From Paraburkholderia madseniana (lineage in GTDB: Bacteria; Pseudomonadota; Gammaproteobacteria; Burkholderiales; Burkholderiaceae), in the NCBI RefSeq assembly GCF_009690905.1, contig NZ_VOSW01000033.1, forward strand, positions 25,570 through 89,569: a stretch of 64,000 nucleotides of DNA, in the 5' to 3' direction. Below, piece by piece: positions 9,576 to 22,100 of the stretch (positions are counted from its first letter, which is position 1; the number at the start of each line of letters is the position of its first letter). The notes below the pieces were generated by a model, which ran no database searches, had not been told where the DNA came from, and saw only the letters and a list, made by a program, of their open reading frames with translations. Position numbers and translations under genes: made by a program.

Positions 9576-10025
9576 ATGTCACAGAATCGCAAGAAACGGC
9601 TGGCGGTGGGCCAGTCGCGCAGAAAACCGCTCAGCAAGACCATGCTGCTGCCACTCCCCGCCATTTCCGTCCGCGAACTTGTGTTGCACCATCATCTTGC
9701 ACTGGCTGCCTTTCGCGTGGGTAAGGGCAACGGTGGTCTGTTGGTAGAGCTGGTCAAGGCACTTTATATGGCCTGGTATCTTCAGGAGGACGGCTTTGGT
9801 GCAGCAGAACACGAACTCTATCTTGAGGCAGAACGCATTCTGGATGCGGCAAGCAGGAACGCGAGCGATGACATTTGGCTCATTGAAGTGGCGGACTGCC
9901 CGTCGATTACCCGGATTCTCGATCTGTACGAACAGCAGCTATCAAGTGCGCCGGTGTACGTAGTCAACGAGGCCCGCGCGCGATTGCGAAGATTTGGAGA
10001 GAGCGACAAGCGTTCGCCATGGTGA
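9576..10025 (+). CDS. Small hypothetical protein (about 149 aa)
   Basis: A well-formed ORF with protein-like composition: a basic N-terminus (RKKRLAVGQSRRKPL), then VRELVLHHHLALAAFRVGKGNGGLLVELVKALYMAWYLQEDGFG, which alternates hydrophobic and charged residues as helices do, then an acidic C-terminal half. It resembles a type of small Burkholderiaceae hypothetical that I recall only vaguely, so I assign no function. The start is uncertain: ATG 9576 is used, a TTG lies at 9561 and ATG 9642 is also possible; none has a strong ribosome-binding site. The 270 bases between the MFS gene and this ORF show nothing recognisable. Confidence 0.5.
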   Translation: MSQNRKKRLAVGQSRRKPLSKTMLLPLPAISVRELVLHHHLALAAFRVGKGNGGLLVELVKALYMAWYLQEDGFGAAEHELYLEAERILDAASRNASDDIWLIEVADCPSITRILDLYEQQLSSAPVYVVNEARARLRRFGESDKRSPW

Positions 10026-10797
10026 TATGGCGATGGACGCTTCCGTCTTGTCCGACCACTGACCGATATCGTCATGTTGGATAACTACCCCGGACGGTCG
10101 AAACCCTTGCGGCATCAGGCGGCGTCCAGGGTGTCCGCCGTGGTTAGGACAATTCGAAATACTGTTTCAAAGAAGACGCTGTTCAGGAAACCGTGATTGT
10201 CCGGAGAGTCGGATGCGGATCACACACTTCCTGGTCGACTCGACTCGCATCACACGATGCATTACTTGAAGGAAAGAAAAAGAGGCGTCGCGCGAACGCG
10301 ACGCCGAGAAGGTCCTGGCTTCCGGGAGCGACATGCCAGAACCTGAGAGATCTGCAGACTGAACAGTCATCGACGACTTTAAAAGGACGTCACCTGAGCA
10401 GACAGCCCCGGCAATGCAGAAGAGGGATTTCACGGAATATTGACCAGTCACGTATTTGTGTCACATGGCCATGTAATGCGCAGAACCAGCTGACTCTGAT
10501 TCCCCTTGTCGCAACAGACGTTGTGTCGCGCGTGAATTAAAAATTCTTACGGATGCTGATTCTAGAATGAAAAAGAAGCGTCGAGGTCAGGTAAAACGTT
10601 TGCGAGATGTATGCCTACATTAAAAGAGGGAAATCCTTGGGCCTTTGTCGGTGCGTAATCTGGATGTAATAAAAATATTTCCAGATATTTCTAAAGAACC
10701 TCCTGGGTACGGTCGTTATTCGTCGTATGAATGCTGCGATTGCAATGGTCGCGCGTATTGAACGAATCCACCGAGAGAACCCGCAACGAACAGTTGC
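10026..10797. other. Intergenic region without a convincing gene; AT-rich toward its right end
   Basis: No ORF here has convincing composition on either strand. It contains one clear leftward intrinsic terminator (10272-10305, listed separately). From about 10530 to 10740 the sequence becomes clearly AT-rich, with runs such as ATTAAAAATTC and TAATAAAAATATTT, unlike the flanking genes. This probably holds the promoter and H-NS-type silencing region of the adhesin locus to the right (inference); I could not fix a -35/-10 pair. Confidence 0.5.
10272..10305 (-). terminator. Intrinsic terminator (leftward)
   Basis: Read on the - strand it is a perfect 9-bp stem GGCGTCGCG/CGCGACGCC closing a 4-base loop, followed by a T-rich tail (TCTTTTTCTTT). 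The about 45 bases before the stem on the - strand are similar to those preceding another terminator at 32840-32866, so it may end a homologous small transcript rather than a protein gene. Confidence 0.7.
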
Positions 10798-11304
10798 GTG
10801 CCAACAGGAATGTCCAGTAGCGCACGGGGAAGTAGCGCGGGCCATAGAAACCCACGTCTGTGTCAATTTCAAATCAGGCTGATCGTTGCCGTGCTGGCTG
10901 CCGTCCCTTGCAGCACATATGCAATTGGCATTGCCGTTGACGGCGGAACGGCCGCCACGGTTTCAACTTCAGCAAATGGACATCAGACGGTCAATATTGC
11001 ACCGACCTTCGCAGGCGTTTCGAACAACACGTATAGCAGTTTCAACGTAGACGGAGCCGGCGCTTCACTTAATAACGTCGGTATCAATGCTCGAACGATT
11101 GTCAATAAGGTAACGAGTCCCAATCCCAGCGTTATTAGCGGCCTTATTGACGTAATCGGCCCGCGCGCAAACGTGATATCGGCCAATCCGAACGGCATTG
11201 CGGTGACCGGTGGTTCATTCGTAGGAGTGTGGGCCAGGACCTGCTCCCAGTTTGACGTTCAGAACTGCTGCGTCGATTCCGGCGCCATAACAAGATCGAC
11301 GTAA
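10798..11304 (+). pseudogene. Truncated TpsA/filamentous-hemagglutinin-like N-terminus
   Basis: The product (168 aa from GTG 10798; ATG 10810 is possible) has a signal peptide (LIVAVLAAVPCSTYA) and the first half of a two-partner-secretion domain, including FAGVSNNTYSSFNV, NVGINARTIVNKV and the diagnostic NPNGI motif. Directly after VTGGSFVG the sequence stops matching the family and ends in an unrelated 20-residue tail, so it is the decayed start of a second large exoprotein. Its stop overlaps the start of the transporter gene (TAATG at 11302-11306), so it may still serve as a translated leader for that gene. It could secrete a short peptide, but a function is unlikely. Confidence 0.75.
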
Positions 11305-13136
11305 TGAAAAAGAACAAATCCGGGCGGATCGCACGATCGCCGAAAGCGACGCGCAATTTTGTAGGCACAGGTTACGCGCATTGGGGAGCGTTGGGTCGGC
11401 TCGTGTCGGTATGTGCCGCGCTGTTGGCAGCCTCGCACGTAGACGTCGCATACGCGCAGGCAGCCGATCCGCTTGGCGAACAGGAGCAGCGCCGCCGCGC
11501 ACAGGAACAGGCGATCGAGCGCGAGCGTGCGATCACCGCCCCAAACGTTACCCTTCAACCCGTCGAGCGTTCGGCCGAAGACGACGGCAAGGTTCCCGTC
11601 GAAACACCGTGCTTCAAGGTCGACGAACTGAGGCTGGAAGTGCCACCCGGTTTGAGCGATTCCGTGGAGTCGGCTGGTGCACGTGCGTTGTTGCCCAACC
11701 CCCTTTTCCCGGGCGAACTGATGTTCGTCAACGACTATCTGCAGCGCTATCGAGGACAGTGTGTCGGCAGGGAAGGGCTCAACCTGATCGTGCATCGCGT
11801 CATGGCGCTCGTGATCGAAAAGGGATACTCCACGACACGCGTTGTCATTGCACCGCAAGATCTTTCGACCGGCAAGCTGAAGCTTCAACTGATCCCTGGC
11901 GTCATCAGCGCAATTCGCTTCGCCGATCCGTCGACGTACGGCACGTGGCGTAACGCGTTTCCGACGAAGGCAGGCGATCTACTGAATCTGCGCAATCTCG
12001 AGCAGGGCCTCGAGCAGATGAAGCGCGTGCCAAATCAGGATGTTGATATGCAGATCGTGCCGGGACCGTCGACCGGGGAAAGCGACGTCGTGATTTCGGT
12101 TAAGCGCACGAAGCCGTGGTCGCTTTCCGTGAGCGCCGACGATAGCGGGCTCAAGTCGACCGGCCAGTTCCAAGGCAGCGCAAGCCTGACGCTCGACAAT
12201 CCGCTTGGTCTGTCCGACCTCTTCAACGTCAGCTACAACCACGACATCGACGGTCATACGAGCCAATACGGCACGCATGGCAGCAGCGCGTATTACTCGA
12301 TTCCCTGGGGCAACTGGACGTTCACCTCCACGGCCAGCCAGTACGACTACCACCAACAGATCGCAGGCGCGTTCTCGACGCTCGTGTCGAGCGGCAAGTC
12401 CAGTAATTTCGACGTCAAGGCGGAATACCAGTTCTATCGCAATCAGGTGCAGAAGAACACGGTCGAGTTCCGCGTCGGCAAGCGCTTCAGCGAAGCGTTC
12501 ATCGACGGTACGGAAATCGGTGTTCAACACCGCGACAACAGCTACGCGGAAGTCGGCTGGGAACACAAGCATTACTTCGGCGCTGCGCAACTCGACAGCA
12601 CGCTCGCCTATCGATGGGGCGTGCCGTGGTTCGGAGCACAGCCGGATCTGCCGGGCGCGGGCGCAGGTATCCCCACGTACTACTACCACATGGAGACGGT
12701 CGACGCGACGTTGAGCGTGCCGTTCACCATCGCGGGTTTCCCACTGCGCTACTCGACAACGGTGCGTGCGCAGAACACACCCAACATGCTTTATCCCACC
12801 GAATACTTTTCGATCGGCAGTCGCTATACCGTGCGCGGGTTCGATGGCAACACGATGCTGGCTGCCGAGAAGGGCGTCTTCATTCGCAACGATCTGGAGA
12901 TTCCGTTTTCGCGTTTCGGGCAGGCGCTGTATTTCGGCATCGACGGCGGTGAGGTATTCGGTCCCGAAGCGAACAATCTGCTTGGCCGCCGTCTGGCGGG
13001 TGCCGTGGTCGGTGTGCGCGGCAGTGCATTCAGGCACGTCAGCTATGACGTTTTCATCGGCGGTCCTTTGTACCAGCCGGCCCGTTTCCCGAACCACTGG
13101 CCGGTGGCGGGCTTCAGCGTGAGTTTCCTGCTATGA
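11304..13136 (+). CDS. cdiB: TpsB outer-membrane transporter (CdiB/FhaC/ShlB family)
   Basis: The 610-aa protein has a basic N-terminus and a signal segment (LVSVCAALLAASHVDVAYAQA), a short plug-helix/linker rich in E, Q and R (QRRRAQEQAIERERA), POTRA-like domains starting near CFKVDELRLEV and continuing through IEKGYSTTRVVIAPQDLSTGKL, and then a beta-barrel. The family loop motif VRGF lies near residue 510 (VRGFDGNTML). The final strand ends GFSVSFLL, with a terminal Leu instead of the more usual Phe. It would export the neighbouring giant TpsA/CdiA protein across the outer membrane. Its stop overlaps the start of that gene (ATGA, 13133-13136), so the pair are translationally coupled. The order B-A-I matches E. 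coli-type CDI loci rather than the Burkholderia bcpAIOB order. Confidence 0.95.
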   Translation: MKKNKSGRIARSPKATRNFVGTGYAHWGALGRLVSVCAALLAASHVDVAYAQAADPLGEQEQRRRAQEQAIERERAITAPNVTLQPVERSAEDDGKVPVETPCFKVDELRLEVPPGLSDSVESAGARALLPNPLFPGELMFVNDYLQRYRGQCVGREGLNLIVHRVMALVIEKGYSTTRVVIAPQDLSTGKLKLQLIPGVISAIRFADPSTYGTWRNAFPTKAGDLLNLRNLEQGLEQMKRVPNQDVDMQIVPGPSTGESDVVISVKRTKPWSLSVSADDSGLKSTGQFQGSASLTLDNPLGLSDLFNVSYNHDIDGHTSQYGTHGSSAYYSIPWGNWTFTSTASQYDYHQQIAGAFSTLVSSGKSSNFDVKAEYQFYRNQVQKNTVEFRVGKRFSEAFIDGTEIGVQHRDNSYAEVGWEHKHYFGAAQLDSTLAYRWGVPWFGAQPDLPGAGAGIPTYYYHMETVDATLSVPFTIAGFPLRYSTTVRAQNTPNMLYPTEYFSIGSRYTVRGFDGNTMLAAEKGVFIRNDLEIPFSRFGQALYFGIDGGEVFGPEANNLLGRRLAGAVVGVRGSAFRHVSYDVFIGGPLYQPARFPNHWPVAGFSVSFLL

Positions 13137-16100
13137 ACAAGAATATCTATCGCGTCATTTTCAATGCAGCGCGTGGTCTCTGGACGGCTGTGCAGGAAAC
13201 AGCAACGGGTACAGGAAAGGGTCGCTCGGCCGGCACGCCTTTTAGCACGCATCGTCGCGCGCCTTCAATGCACGCACCTGTGGGCTTCGTCGACATGCTG
13301 TCGATGCGGCACGTCGCGTTCGCGGCATTGTGCGTGCTTGGCATGCAACCGGTACTGGTCGATGCCCAGGTCGTCGCGGCACCTGCATCGGGTAGCAAGC
13401 CGATCGTTGGCGTAACCGCGAACGGATTGCCGATCGTTCAGATTGCCACGCCGAATTCGGCCGGCGTTTCAAACAACCCGTACACGCAGTACAACGTCGG
13501 TTCGCAAGGCCTGATCCTGAACAACTCGCCGGGCAATGTGCAGACCCAACTTGGCGGGTACGTGACGGGCAACCCGAATCTTGGCGCCGGCAGCGCGCGC
13601 GTCATCGTGAACCAGGTCGTAGGTGGCAATGCGAGCCAGTTGCTTGGCTATACCGAGGTGGCAGGCCAGAAGGCCGAAGTGGTCATCGCCAATCCGGCTG
13701 GCATCTACTGCAATGGTTGCGGCTTCATCAACACGAGCCGCGGTGTTCTGACGACTGGCACGCCGGTTTTCGGCGGCACGGGCAGTCTCGATGCGTTTCA
13801 CGTGACGGGTGGCCAGATCCAGATCGGAACGGCGGGGCTCAACGGCAGCAACGTCGACCAGGTCGACCTGATCGCGCGCAGCGTTGCCATCAACGGCAAG
13901 GTGTGGGCAGGGCAGTCGCTCAATGTCGTGGCGGGCAACAACGACGTACGCTATAGCGATCTGAGTGCGCAATCGCTCGGGCCTGACGGCAATAGCCCGG
14001 GTGTGGCGATCGACGTCGCGCAGCTCGGTGGTATGTACGCTGGCAAGATCATGCTGGTGGGCACGGAGGCAGGCGTTGGCGTCAATAGCGCCGGCACGAT
14101 TGCGTCGCAAGGCGGCGACGTGCAGATCAGCAGCCAGGGCAAGATAACCTTGTCAGGCTCGGCGAGCGCGAACGGCAATGTCGCGATCTCCGCAGCGGGC
14201 GACGTGGCGAACAGCGGTTCCGTTTACGCGACGCAAAACACCACGTTGAATAGCCAGGGGCAGGTGACCAACAGCGGCACGATCGCTGCGCTCGGCAACA
14301 CAAGCGTCACGGGCGCGAGCGTTAATTCGACCGGCTCACTCGGCGCGGGAGTCGACGCGAACGGTAACGTCACCGGAACGGGCAACCTGTCGGTGACGGG
14401 CTCGGGTGCCGTGACTGCCGCCGGGCAGCAGATGGCGGGTGGCAATCTCGCGCTGTCGGGTAGCAGTTTGAACATGGCAGGCGGGCAAACGCTGACGAAG
14501 GGCAACGCGTCCCTGACAGCGACCGGCGCCGGCGGCGACACAGGCAACATCGTTCATACAGGTGCGTCGCTGCAGACGAGCGGCATCTTGACTGCCAATG
14601 CCGCAGGGACCGTCACGAACGATCACGGGCAGGTGAGTGCCGCGCAGTTGAGCGTGACGGCAGGTGGTATTTCAAATCGCGGCGGTACGTTGTCGCAAAC
14701 GGGCGCGAGCGACACGACGCTGGCCGCGTCGGGTGCGTTCGACAATACCGGCGGCACCGTCACGACGAACGCGCAAAACACCACGATCCGTTCGGGCAGC
14801 CTGACCAACGCGAACGGGACGATTAGCCAGGCGGGCACGGGGGCGCTGGGTGTCCAGACCGGTGCGCTCGACAATGGTCACGGCAGCATTGGCACGAACG
14901 GCGTAGCGACGATTGCGGCTACCAGCCTTCAGAACGGTTCAGGCTCGATCACGTCGGCTCAGGCGCTCAACGTGGCGTCGAGCGGCAACATCGACAATAC
15001 GGCGGGCCGGCTCGAAGCGGCAGGCGCGGTGAACGTGTCGGGCGCGAACGTGCAGAACACGGCCGGACGCATCGTGTCGGGCAACGGCGATGGCCTCACG
15101 CTCACGGCGAGCGGCCAGATCACGAACGCTGCGGGCACGACGGCGCAGGGCGCGACGGGCGGTGTAATTGGCGGCAACGGCAATGCGACGATCAACGCGG
15201 CAACGCTCGCCAACAGCGGCACGGCCACGGCCGCGCAGAACTTGCAGGTGACGACATCGGGAACCCTCGACAACAGCGGGGGATCGATGAGCGCCGCGAC
15301 GCTCAAAGCGAATGCAGCGTCGTTGAAGAACGCGAACGGGACGATCAGCGCCAGTACCGTGTCAGTCACGGCGCCGCAGTTCGACAATAGCGGCGGGAAG
15401 ATTACAGCGAACCAGATCAGTGTAAGCGCCACGAATCTGACGAATCACAATGGCGCGCTCACCCAGCTCGGCTCGGGGGCAATGGGTGTGAATGTCAGCG
15501 GCACGCTCGACAATTCGGGCGGTGGCCTGATCCAGACCAACAGCACGGATCTGACGCTTGCGCCGTCGACGTTGAACAACAACGGCGGCACGATCACCCA
15601 TGCAGGCACCGGCACGCTGACGATCGACTCGGGCAGCGGCACGGGGTCGCTGACGAACGTCGGCGGCAAGATCGTGACGAATGGTCTGGCAAACCTGTCG
15701 GCCGGCAGCATGGACGACACGGGCGGCACGATCTCCGCACAGACCGGATTGAATGCGACTGTTGCGGGTGCATTGAACAATACGAATGGACAGCTTGAAT
15801 CGGGCGGGGACCTGAGCGTCACGAGCGGTTCAGCCATCACGAATGCCAACGGGACGATCGCCGCAGCGGGTAACGAGTCCGTGCAGGCAGCTTCGTTGAC
15901 GAACAGCGGCAGCGTGACTGCGGGCCAGAATCTCAACACTACCGTCACCGGCACGCTGGACAACAGCAGCGGGACGCTAAGCGCGCAAACGGTCACGGCT
16001 AACGCTGCGTCGCTGAAGAATGCGAACGGGACGATCAGCGCCGATACCGTGTCGGTAACTGCCCCGCAGCTCGACAACAGCGGCGGGAAGATCACGACGA

Positions 16101-19100
16101 ACCACCTCGCTCTTGTCGCCGCGAACCTGACGAACGAACATGGGTCGATCACCCAGCTCGGAACGGGCGCAATGGGGCTCGGCGTGAGCGGCACGCTCGA
16201 CAACTCCAACGGTGGCGTGATCCAGACGCAAAGCACTGATCTGACGCTTGCCCCGGCGACATTGAACAACAACGGCGGAACCATTACGCATGCCGGGACC
16301 GGAACGCTGTCGATCGATGCAGCCAATGGCACGGGCGCGGTGACCAACGTCGGTGGCTCGATTATCAGCAACGGTCGGACGGCGCTGTCGGCAGGCAGTG
16401 TCGACAACACCGGCGGAGCGATCGGCGGTCATGCCGGTCTGGTCGCGACGGTTTCTGGTGCGCTGGACAACACGCATGGGCAACTGGCGTCAAACGTGGA
16501 TTTGAGCGTGTCGAGCGGTGGCATCCTGAACAACGCCAGCGGTGTGATTGTTGCGACGGGCAATAACTCGGTGCAGGCCGCTTCGTTGACGAACAGCGGC
16601 AGCATCACGGCCGGACAGAATCTGGACACCAGCGTTGCTGGTACGCTCGACAACAGTGGCGGCACGCTGAGCGCCCAGACGGTGACGGCAAGCGCCGCGT
16701 CATTCAGGAACACGAACGGCGTCGTGAGCGGCAACGCGGTGTCGATGTCGATTGCGCAGCTCGACAACAGCAATGGCCGGATCACCACGAACCAGCTTGG
16801 TGTCACCGCGACGAATCTGACGAACGAAGGTGGATCGATCACGCAACTCGGGACCGGCACAATGGGGCTCGGCGTGAGCGGTACGCTCGACAACTCGAAC
16901 GGCGGCGTGATCCAGACGAAAAGCACCGATCTGACGCTTGCGCCCGCCACCTTGAACAACAACGGCGGCACGATCACGCATGCCGGGACCGGCACGCTGT
17001 CGATCGATGCAGCCAATGGCACGGGCGCGGTCACCAACGTCGGCGGCTCGATTGTCAGCAACGGACAGGTCGACCTGAATGCGGGCAGCCTGGACGACAC
17101 AGGCGGGAGCATTGGGGGGCAGTCCGGGCTGAGCGCGACGCTCGCCGGCGCCCTGAACAACACCCGGGGACAACTCCAATCGAACGGGAACCTGAGCGTC
17201 ACAAGCGGCGCGGGCATCACGAACACCAGCGGCACGATCGCTGCGTCTGGCAATAACACGGTGCAGGCCGCGTCGCTGACGAATGGCGGCAGCATCACGG
17301 CCGGGCAGAGTCTCAACACCACCGTCAGTGGCACGCTCGACAACGGCAACGGAACGTTGAGCGCGCAGGCGATCACGGCAAACGCCGCGTCATTCAGAAA
17401 CGCAAACGGCGTCGTGAGCGGCAACGCGGTGACGATGTCGATTGCGCAGCTCGACAACAGCAATGGCCGGATCACCACGAACCAGCTTGGTGTCACCGCG
17501 ACGAACCTGACGAACGAAGGTGGATCGATCACGCAACTCGGGACTGGTGCAATGGGTCTCGGCGTGAGTGGCACGCTCGACAACTCGAACGGCGGTGTGA
17601 TCCAGACCAATAGCACGGACCTGACGCTTGCTTCTGCGTCCGTGAACAACAACAGTGGCACGATCACGCACGCCGGCACCGGCACGCTAACGATCAAGCC
17701 GAGCAATGGCACCGGGTCGCTGACGAACGTCGGCGGCAAGATCGTGACCAATGGACAGGCATCGGTGTCGGTCGGCAGTCTCAACAATACCGGGGGCAAG
17801 CTGGCGTCGCAAGGCGTCATGACTGCGACCGTTCAGGGCACGCTGAACAACACGAATGGACGGCTGTCGTCGGGCACCGGACTGACCGCCACCAGCGGCG
17901 GTCAGCTGATCAATGCCGGCGGCGTGATCGGCGCGGGCGGCGCGGCGACCGGCAGCACGCTGAGTCTCGCTGCATCGTTGATCGACAACTCGGGCGGGGC
18001 GATCACCAATCTCGGGAATGGCGCGACGACAATCAACGGCGGCAGCCAGATCGCCAACAGCAATGCGAGCGGCACGTCCGGCATGGGCTCGATCAGCGGC
18101 AACGGCAACGTGACGCTGAGCGCGACTTCGATCTCCAATACACAGGGCGGGCAACTGAGTGGCGCGAACCTGCAGATCAACGCCGGCAATCTGGATAACA
18201 CCGGCGGGAAAATCGGCAATGCCGCAAACACGGCCGGCGACGTCGGGATCGGGACGGGCACTCTGACCAGTACGAGCGGCCAGATCAACGCATCCCGGAA
18301 TCTGTCGGTCACTGCGAATACGCTGGCAGGCGGCGGCACGTACAGTGCGGTCAACGATCTTTCGTTGAACCTGCAAGGGAACTTCACCACCTCGCCGAAT
18401 TGCGCTTTCAAAGCGGGCCACGATCTGAGCTTCACACTGCCAGGCACGTTCAGCAACGGCGGCGCTCTGTCGGCCGTGAACGGGCTGAACATCAATGCGA
18501 GCGACATCCAGAACTCGGGGATGCTGGGGGCCGGTGGCCTGCTGACCACGCACTCGAACACGCTGACCAATACGGGCACGATAGTGGGCGGCAGCGTGTC
18601 GCTGAATGCTACGCAAAGCCTGTCGAATCTGGGCACCACCGCGCTGATCGGTGCGACGGACAGCGCCGGCACGCTCGAGCTGCTTGCGCCGGACATCGAG
18701 AATCGGGACGACACGACCGCGACCGACACGCAGGCGATGACCGCGATCTACGGTCTCGGCAAGGTCGTTCTGGCTGGCGGCAAGGATGGGAGCGGCAATT
18801 ACACCAACGCGAATCTGATCCGGAACCAGTCCGCGCTGATCCAGTCCGGCGGCGACATGGAGATCGATGCGAACCAGGTGACGAACACGCGCCGCGTGAT
18901 GACCACGGGCGGCTTCACGTCGTCGATCGACCCGGCCCTGCTGCAAAGCCTCGGCATCAGCCTGTCAGGATGTGACGCCACGTACCTGGCTGCGTGTGGA
19001 CCGGGCAATCCGCAGGTCCTGGGTTCCAGGGGCGACCCGACGCTGATCGGCGGCGTGCCTACCGATCCGCCGCACGGAGGCCAGTGGAACAGCACTTATC

Positions 19101-22100
19101 AGTACACGACCTATACGGGCGACGCAGTCGCCAATACGGTCACGTCCGTCAGTCCGGAATCGCAGATCATCGCCGGCGGCAACCTGAAAGCGTCATCGGT
19201 CGGGACGTTCCAGAATTACTGGAGCCAGGTGGCCGCGACGGGCAACATCGCGTCGCCCACGACACTCGACCAGAACAGCTGGCAAGGCCAGAGTGCTCCG
19301 CAGGTGCAGGTGACCTACTCGGGTGAATATCACTACGACAACTACGACAACAGCGAGCACAACTGGCAGTTGCCGTTCGGCGATGCTCCGTTCGTTGGCT
19401 CCCGTCCGGGCGGCTACACTCAGGCGGCGCCGGCCGACATCCGCACGTATGCGCTGCCGGCGTACGAATCCTCGTTCACGGCGGGCGGTACGCTCAGTGG
19501 CACGGGCGTGACGATCAACAACACCGCGGGCAACGCAGGGGTGACGCCGCTCGGGCTCCTGCCCGGGCAGACTTTATCGGGCTCGGGAGCCGGTTCCGTG
19601 AGCGGGACGATCGGCACGCAGGGTGTGGGGGCGATTGGCGCGGGCGCGGTGAGTGGAACGATCGGCACGCAGGGCACGCAGGGCACGGTGGCAATTGGCG
19701 CGGGTGTGGTGAGCGGATTGATCAGCGTGGGCAGTGGTGTGCATCCGGGCGCGGTGGCAATCCAGGGCGGCCGCCTTCTTAACAGCGGCCTTGCGAACTT
19801 CAACAATCCGACCATTGCGGCCGCGACGGCCGTCAAGGTGCTCAACAACATCACGGTGCCGCAAGGCGGACTCTTCCACATGGATACCGCGCCGAACGCA
19901 CGGTACCTGGTCGAGACGAACCCGGCCTTCACGAGCCAGCAGCAGTGGCTGTCGAGCGACTACTACTTCCAGCAGATGGGCATGAACCCCGGCAAGGTCC
20001 AGATGCGGCTGGGCGATGGGTTCTACGAGCAGAAGCTCGTGCAGGACCAGATCCTGTCGATGACCGGGAAGTCGGTCCTGACGAACTACGCGAACACGCA
20101 GGACGAATTCAAAACTCTGATGACGTCGGGCGCTGCACTCGCGAAGTCGCTCGATCTGGCGCCTGGTACGGGTCTGTCGCCCGAGCAGGTGTCGCAACTG
20201 ACGAGCAACGTCGTCATCATGCAGACGCAGATCGTCGATGGGCAGCCGGTGCTCGTGCCGGTGGTCTATCTGGCGCAGGCGAGCCAGGAGAACATGGGTA
20301 ACGGTCCGGTTATCGCGGCGACGAACATCGATCTGCAGAACGCACAAACGGTCACCAATAGCGGCACGATCAAGGCGGCGAACAGCTTCGCGATCAGCGG
20401 GCAGAGAATCGACAGTTCGTTCGGCACGCTGCAAAGCGGTGGGCAGATGTCGCTTGTGACGACGGGCGATGTGAACCTCACTTCGGCGACGCTCAATGCG
20501 GGAAGCCTGGCGTTGCAAGCGGGTGGCAACCTGGTTCTGAACACAGCGGCGAACACGCTCAACCAGGTCAGCGATACCGGTGCGACGCGTGTTACGACGA
20601 CGCTTGGCCCCGTAGCCAGCATCAACGTGACGGGCAACGCGGCGATTACGACGGGCGGCAACTTCGAACAGGACGCGGCCAACCTGAATGTGGGCGGCGC
20701 GCTGGGTATGAGCATTGGCGGCAACTGGAATCTCGGGGTGTTGCAGACCGGCGAGACCAAGGTCGTTGCTCGTGCGAACGGTATATCCGATACGCACATC
20801 GTGAGCGATGTGGGCAGCAGCGTGAAGGTCGGGGGTGCATCCTTGATCGCAGTGGGCGGAGATCTCACGGCGACCGGTGCGAACATCAACCTGGGCGGTG
20901 GAGGAACTGTCGCGGCAGGGGGCAACGTGACGCTGCAGGCGGCGACCGCGACGTCGACGGTGGACAGCAACAGCTCCGGTAGTGATCATCACGGCAGCTA
21001 CGCGGAGACGTTGCACACGTCCGACGATACGGTGACGGGCACTACGCTCAAGAGCGGCAACAGCCTGAATATCGTGTCCGGTAAGGACATCAACGTGGTG
21101 GGCAGCACGGTCGATCTCGACAAGGGCAATGCGTTGCTCATGGCGGCAGGGAGTGTCAACGTCGACGCGGCAACGGAAACGCATGTCGACAACTCGAATG
21201 AGACGCATAGCCACAGCGGCGTCGCGAGCCACACGAGCGCGGCCAATCGCGTCGACCAGACGACGACGCAGGCCGATGGCAGCGCCATTTCGGCAGACGG
21301 TGTGTCGGTCATCAGCGGCAAGGACATCAACGTGACCGGCAGCAGCATCGTCGGAACGAACGCTGTTTCGCTCGCTGCGAAGGGCAGTGTGAATATCCTT
21401 GCTGCGACCGATACTTATCAGGATTCCGAGTTTCACGATGTCAAGCACTCGGGACTGTCGGGAAGCGGCGGCTTTGGCTTCAGCGTTGGATCGAGCGAGC
21501 AGAAAGATCAGTACGATGCGAATTCCGTTATGCAGAGCCAGTCGCGTAGCACGGTCGGCGCTGTACAGGGCAACGTGTCGATTACGGCGGGCAAGGACGT
21601 TCATATTGGCGGTAGCGACATCATCGCCAACCAGGCTGCGGACGATGTGACGGGCAAGACCGGCAACATCGGTATCAAGGCGCAGAACATCACGATCGAC
21701 CCGAGTCAGGACACGGCACAGTCGCGGGATCAGCAGTCGGCGCATTCGAGCGGCGTCACGGTGGGCGTGAGCGGTACGCCGCTCGACACTGCCCGCAACC
21801 TCAAGGCGGCGGGTTCGTCGGGTAATGCTTACCAGCGCGGCACCGGCATTGCGAATGAGATTACCGCGAGTACGCTCGACACGCCTTCGGTGACACTCTC
21901 GTACGGGCACAGCAGTAGTTCAAGCACGACCACCCAGTCGAGCCTGTCCAATGCGGGCAGCACGGTGCGCGGTGGCAACAACGTGAGTCTGGTCGCGACC
22001 GGCGGCGCGCTGACCGACGCGAACGGTCAGCCGCTCGACGGTGACATCAGCGTGACCGGTTCGACCATCAGTGCGAAGGGCACGGCGATCTTCGACGCGA

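Noticed and set aside
10193..10540. ORFs on both strands around the first terminator
   Set aside because: Their composition is not protein-like and they run through the hairpin; no start signals.
15211..17970. Possible CRISPR-like or satellite repeat array
   Set aside because: The repeats are 690 bp, in frame and coding for adhesin repeats; there are no short repeat-spacer units anywhere in the window.
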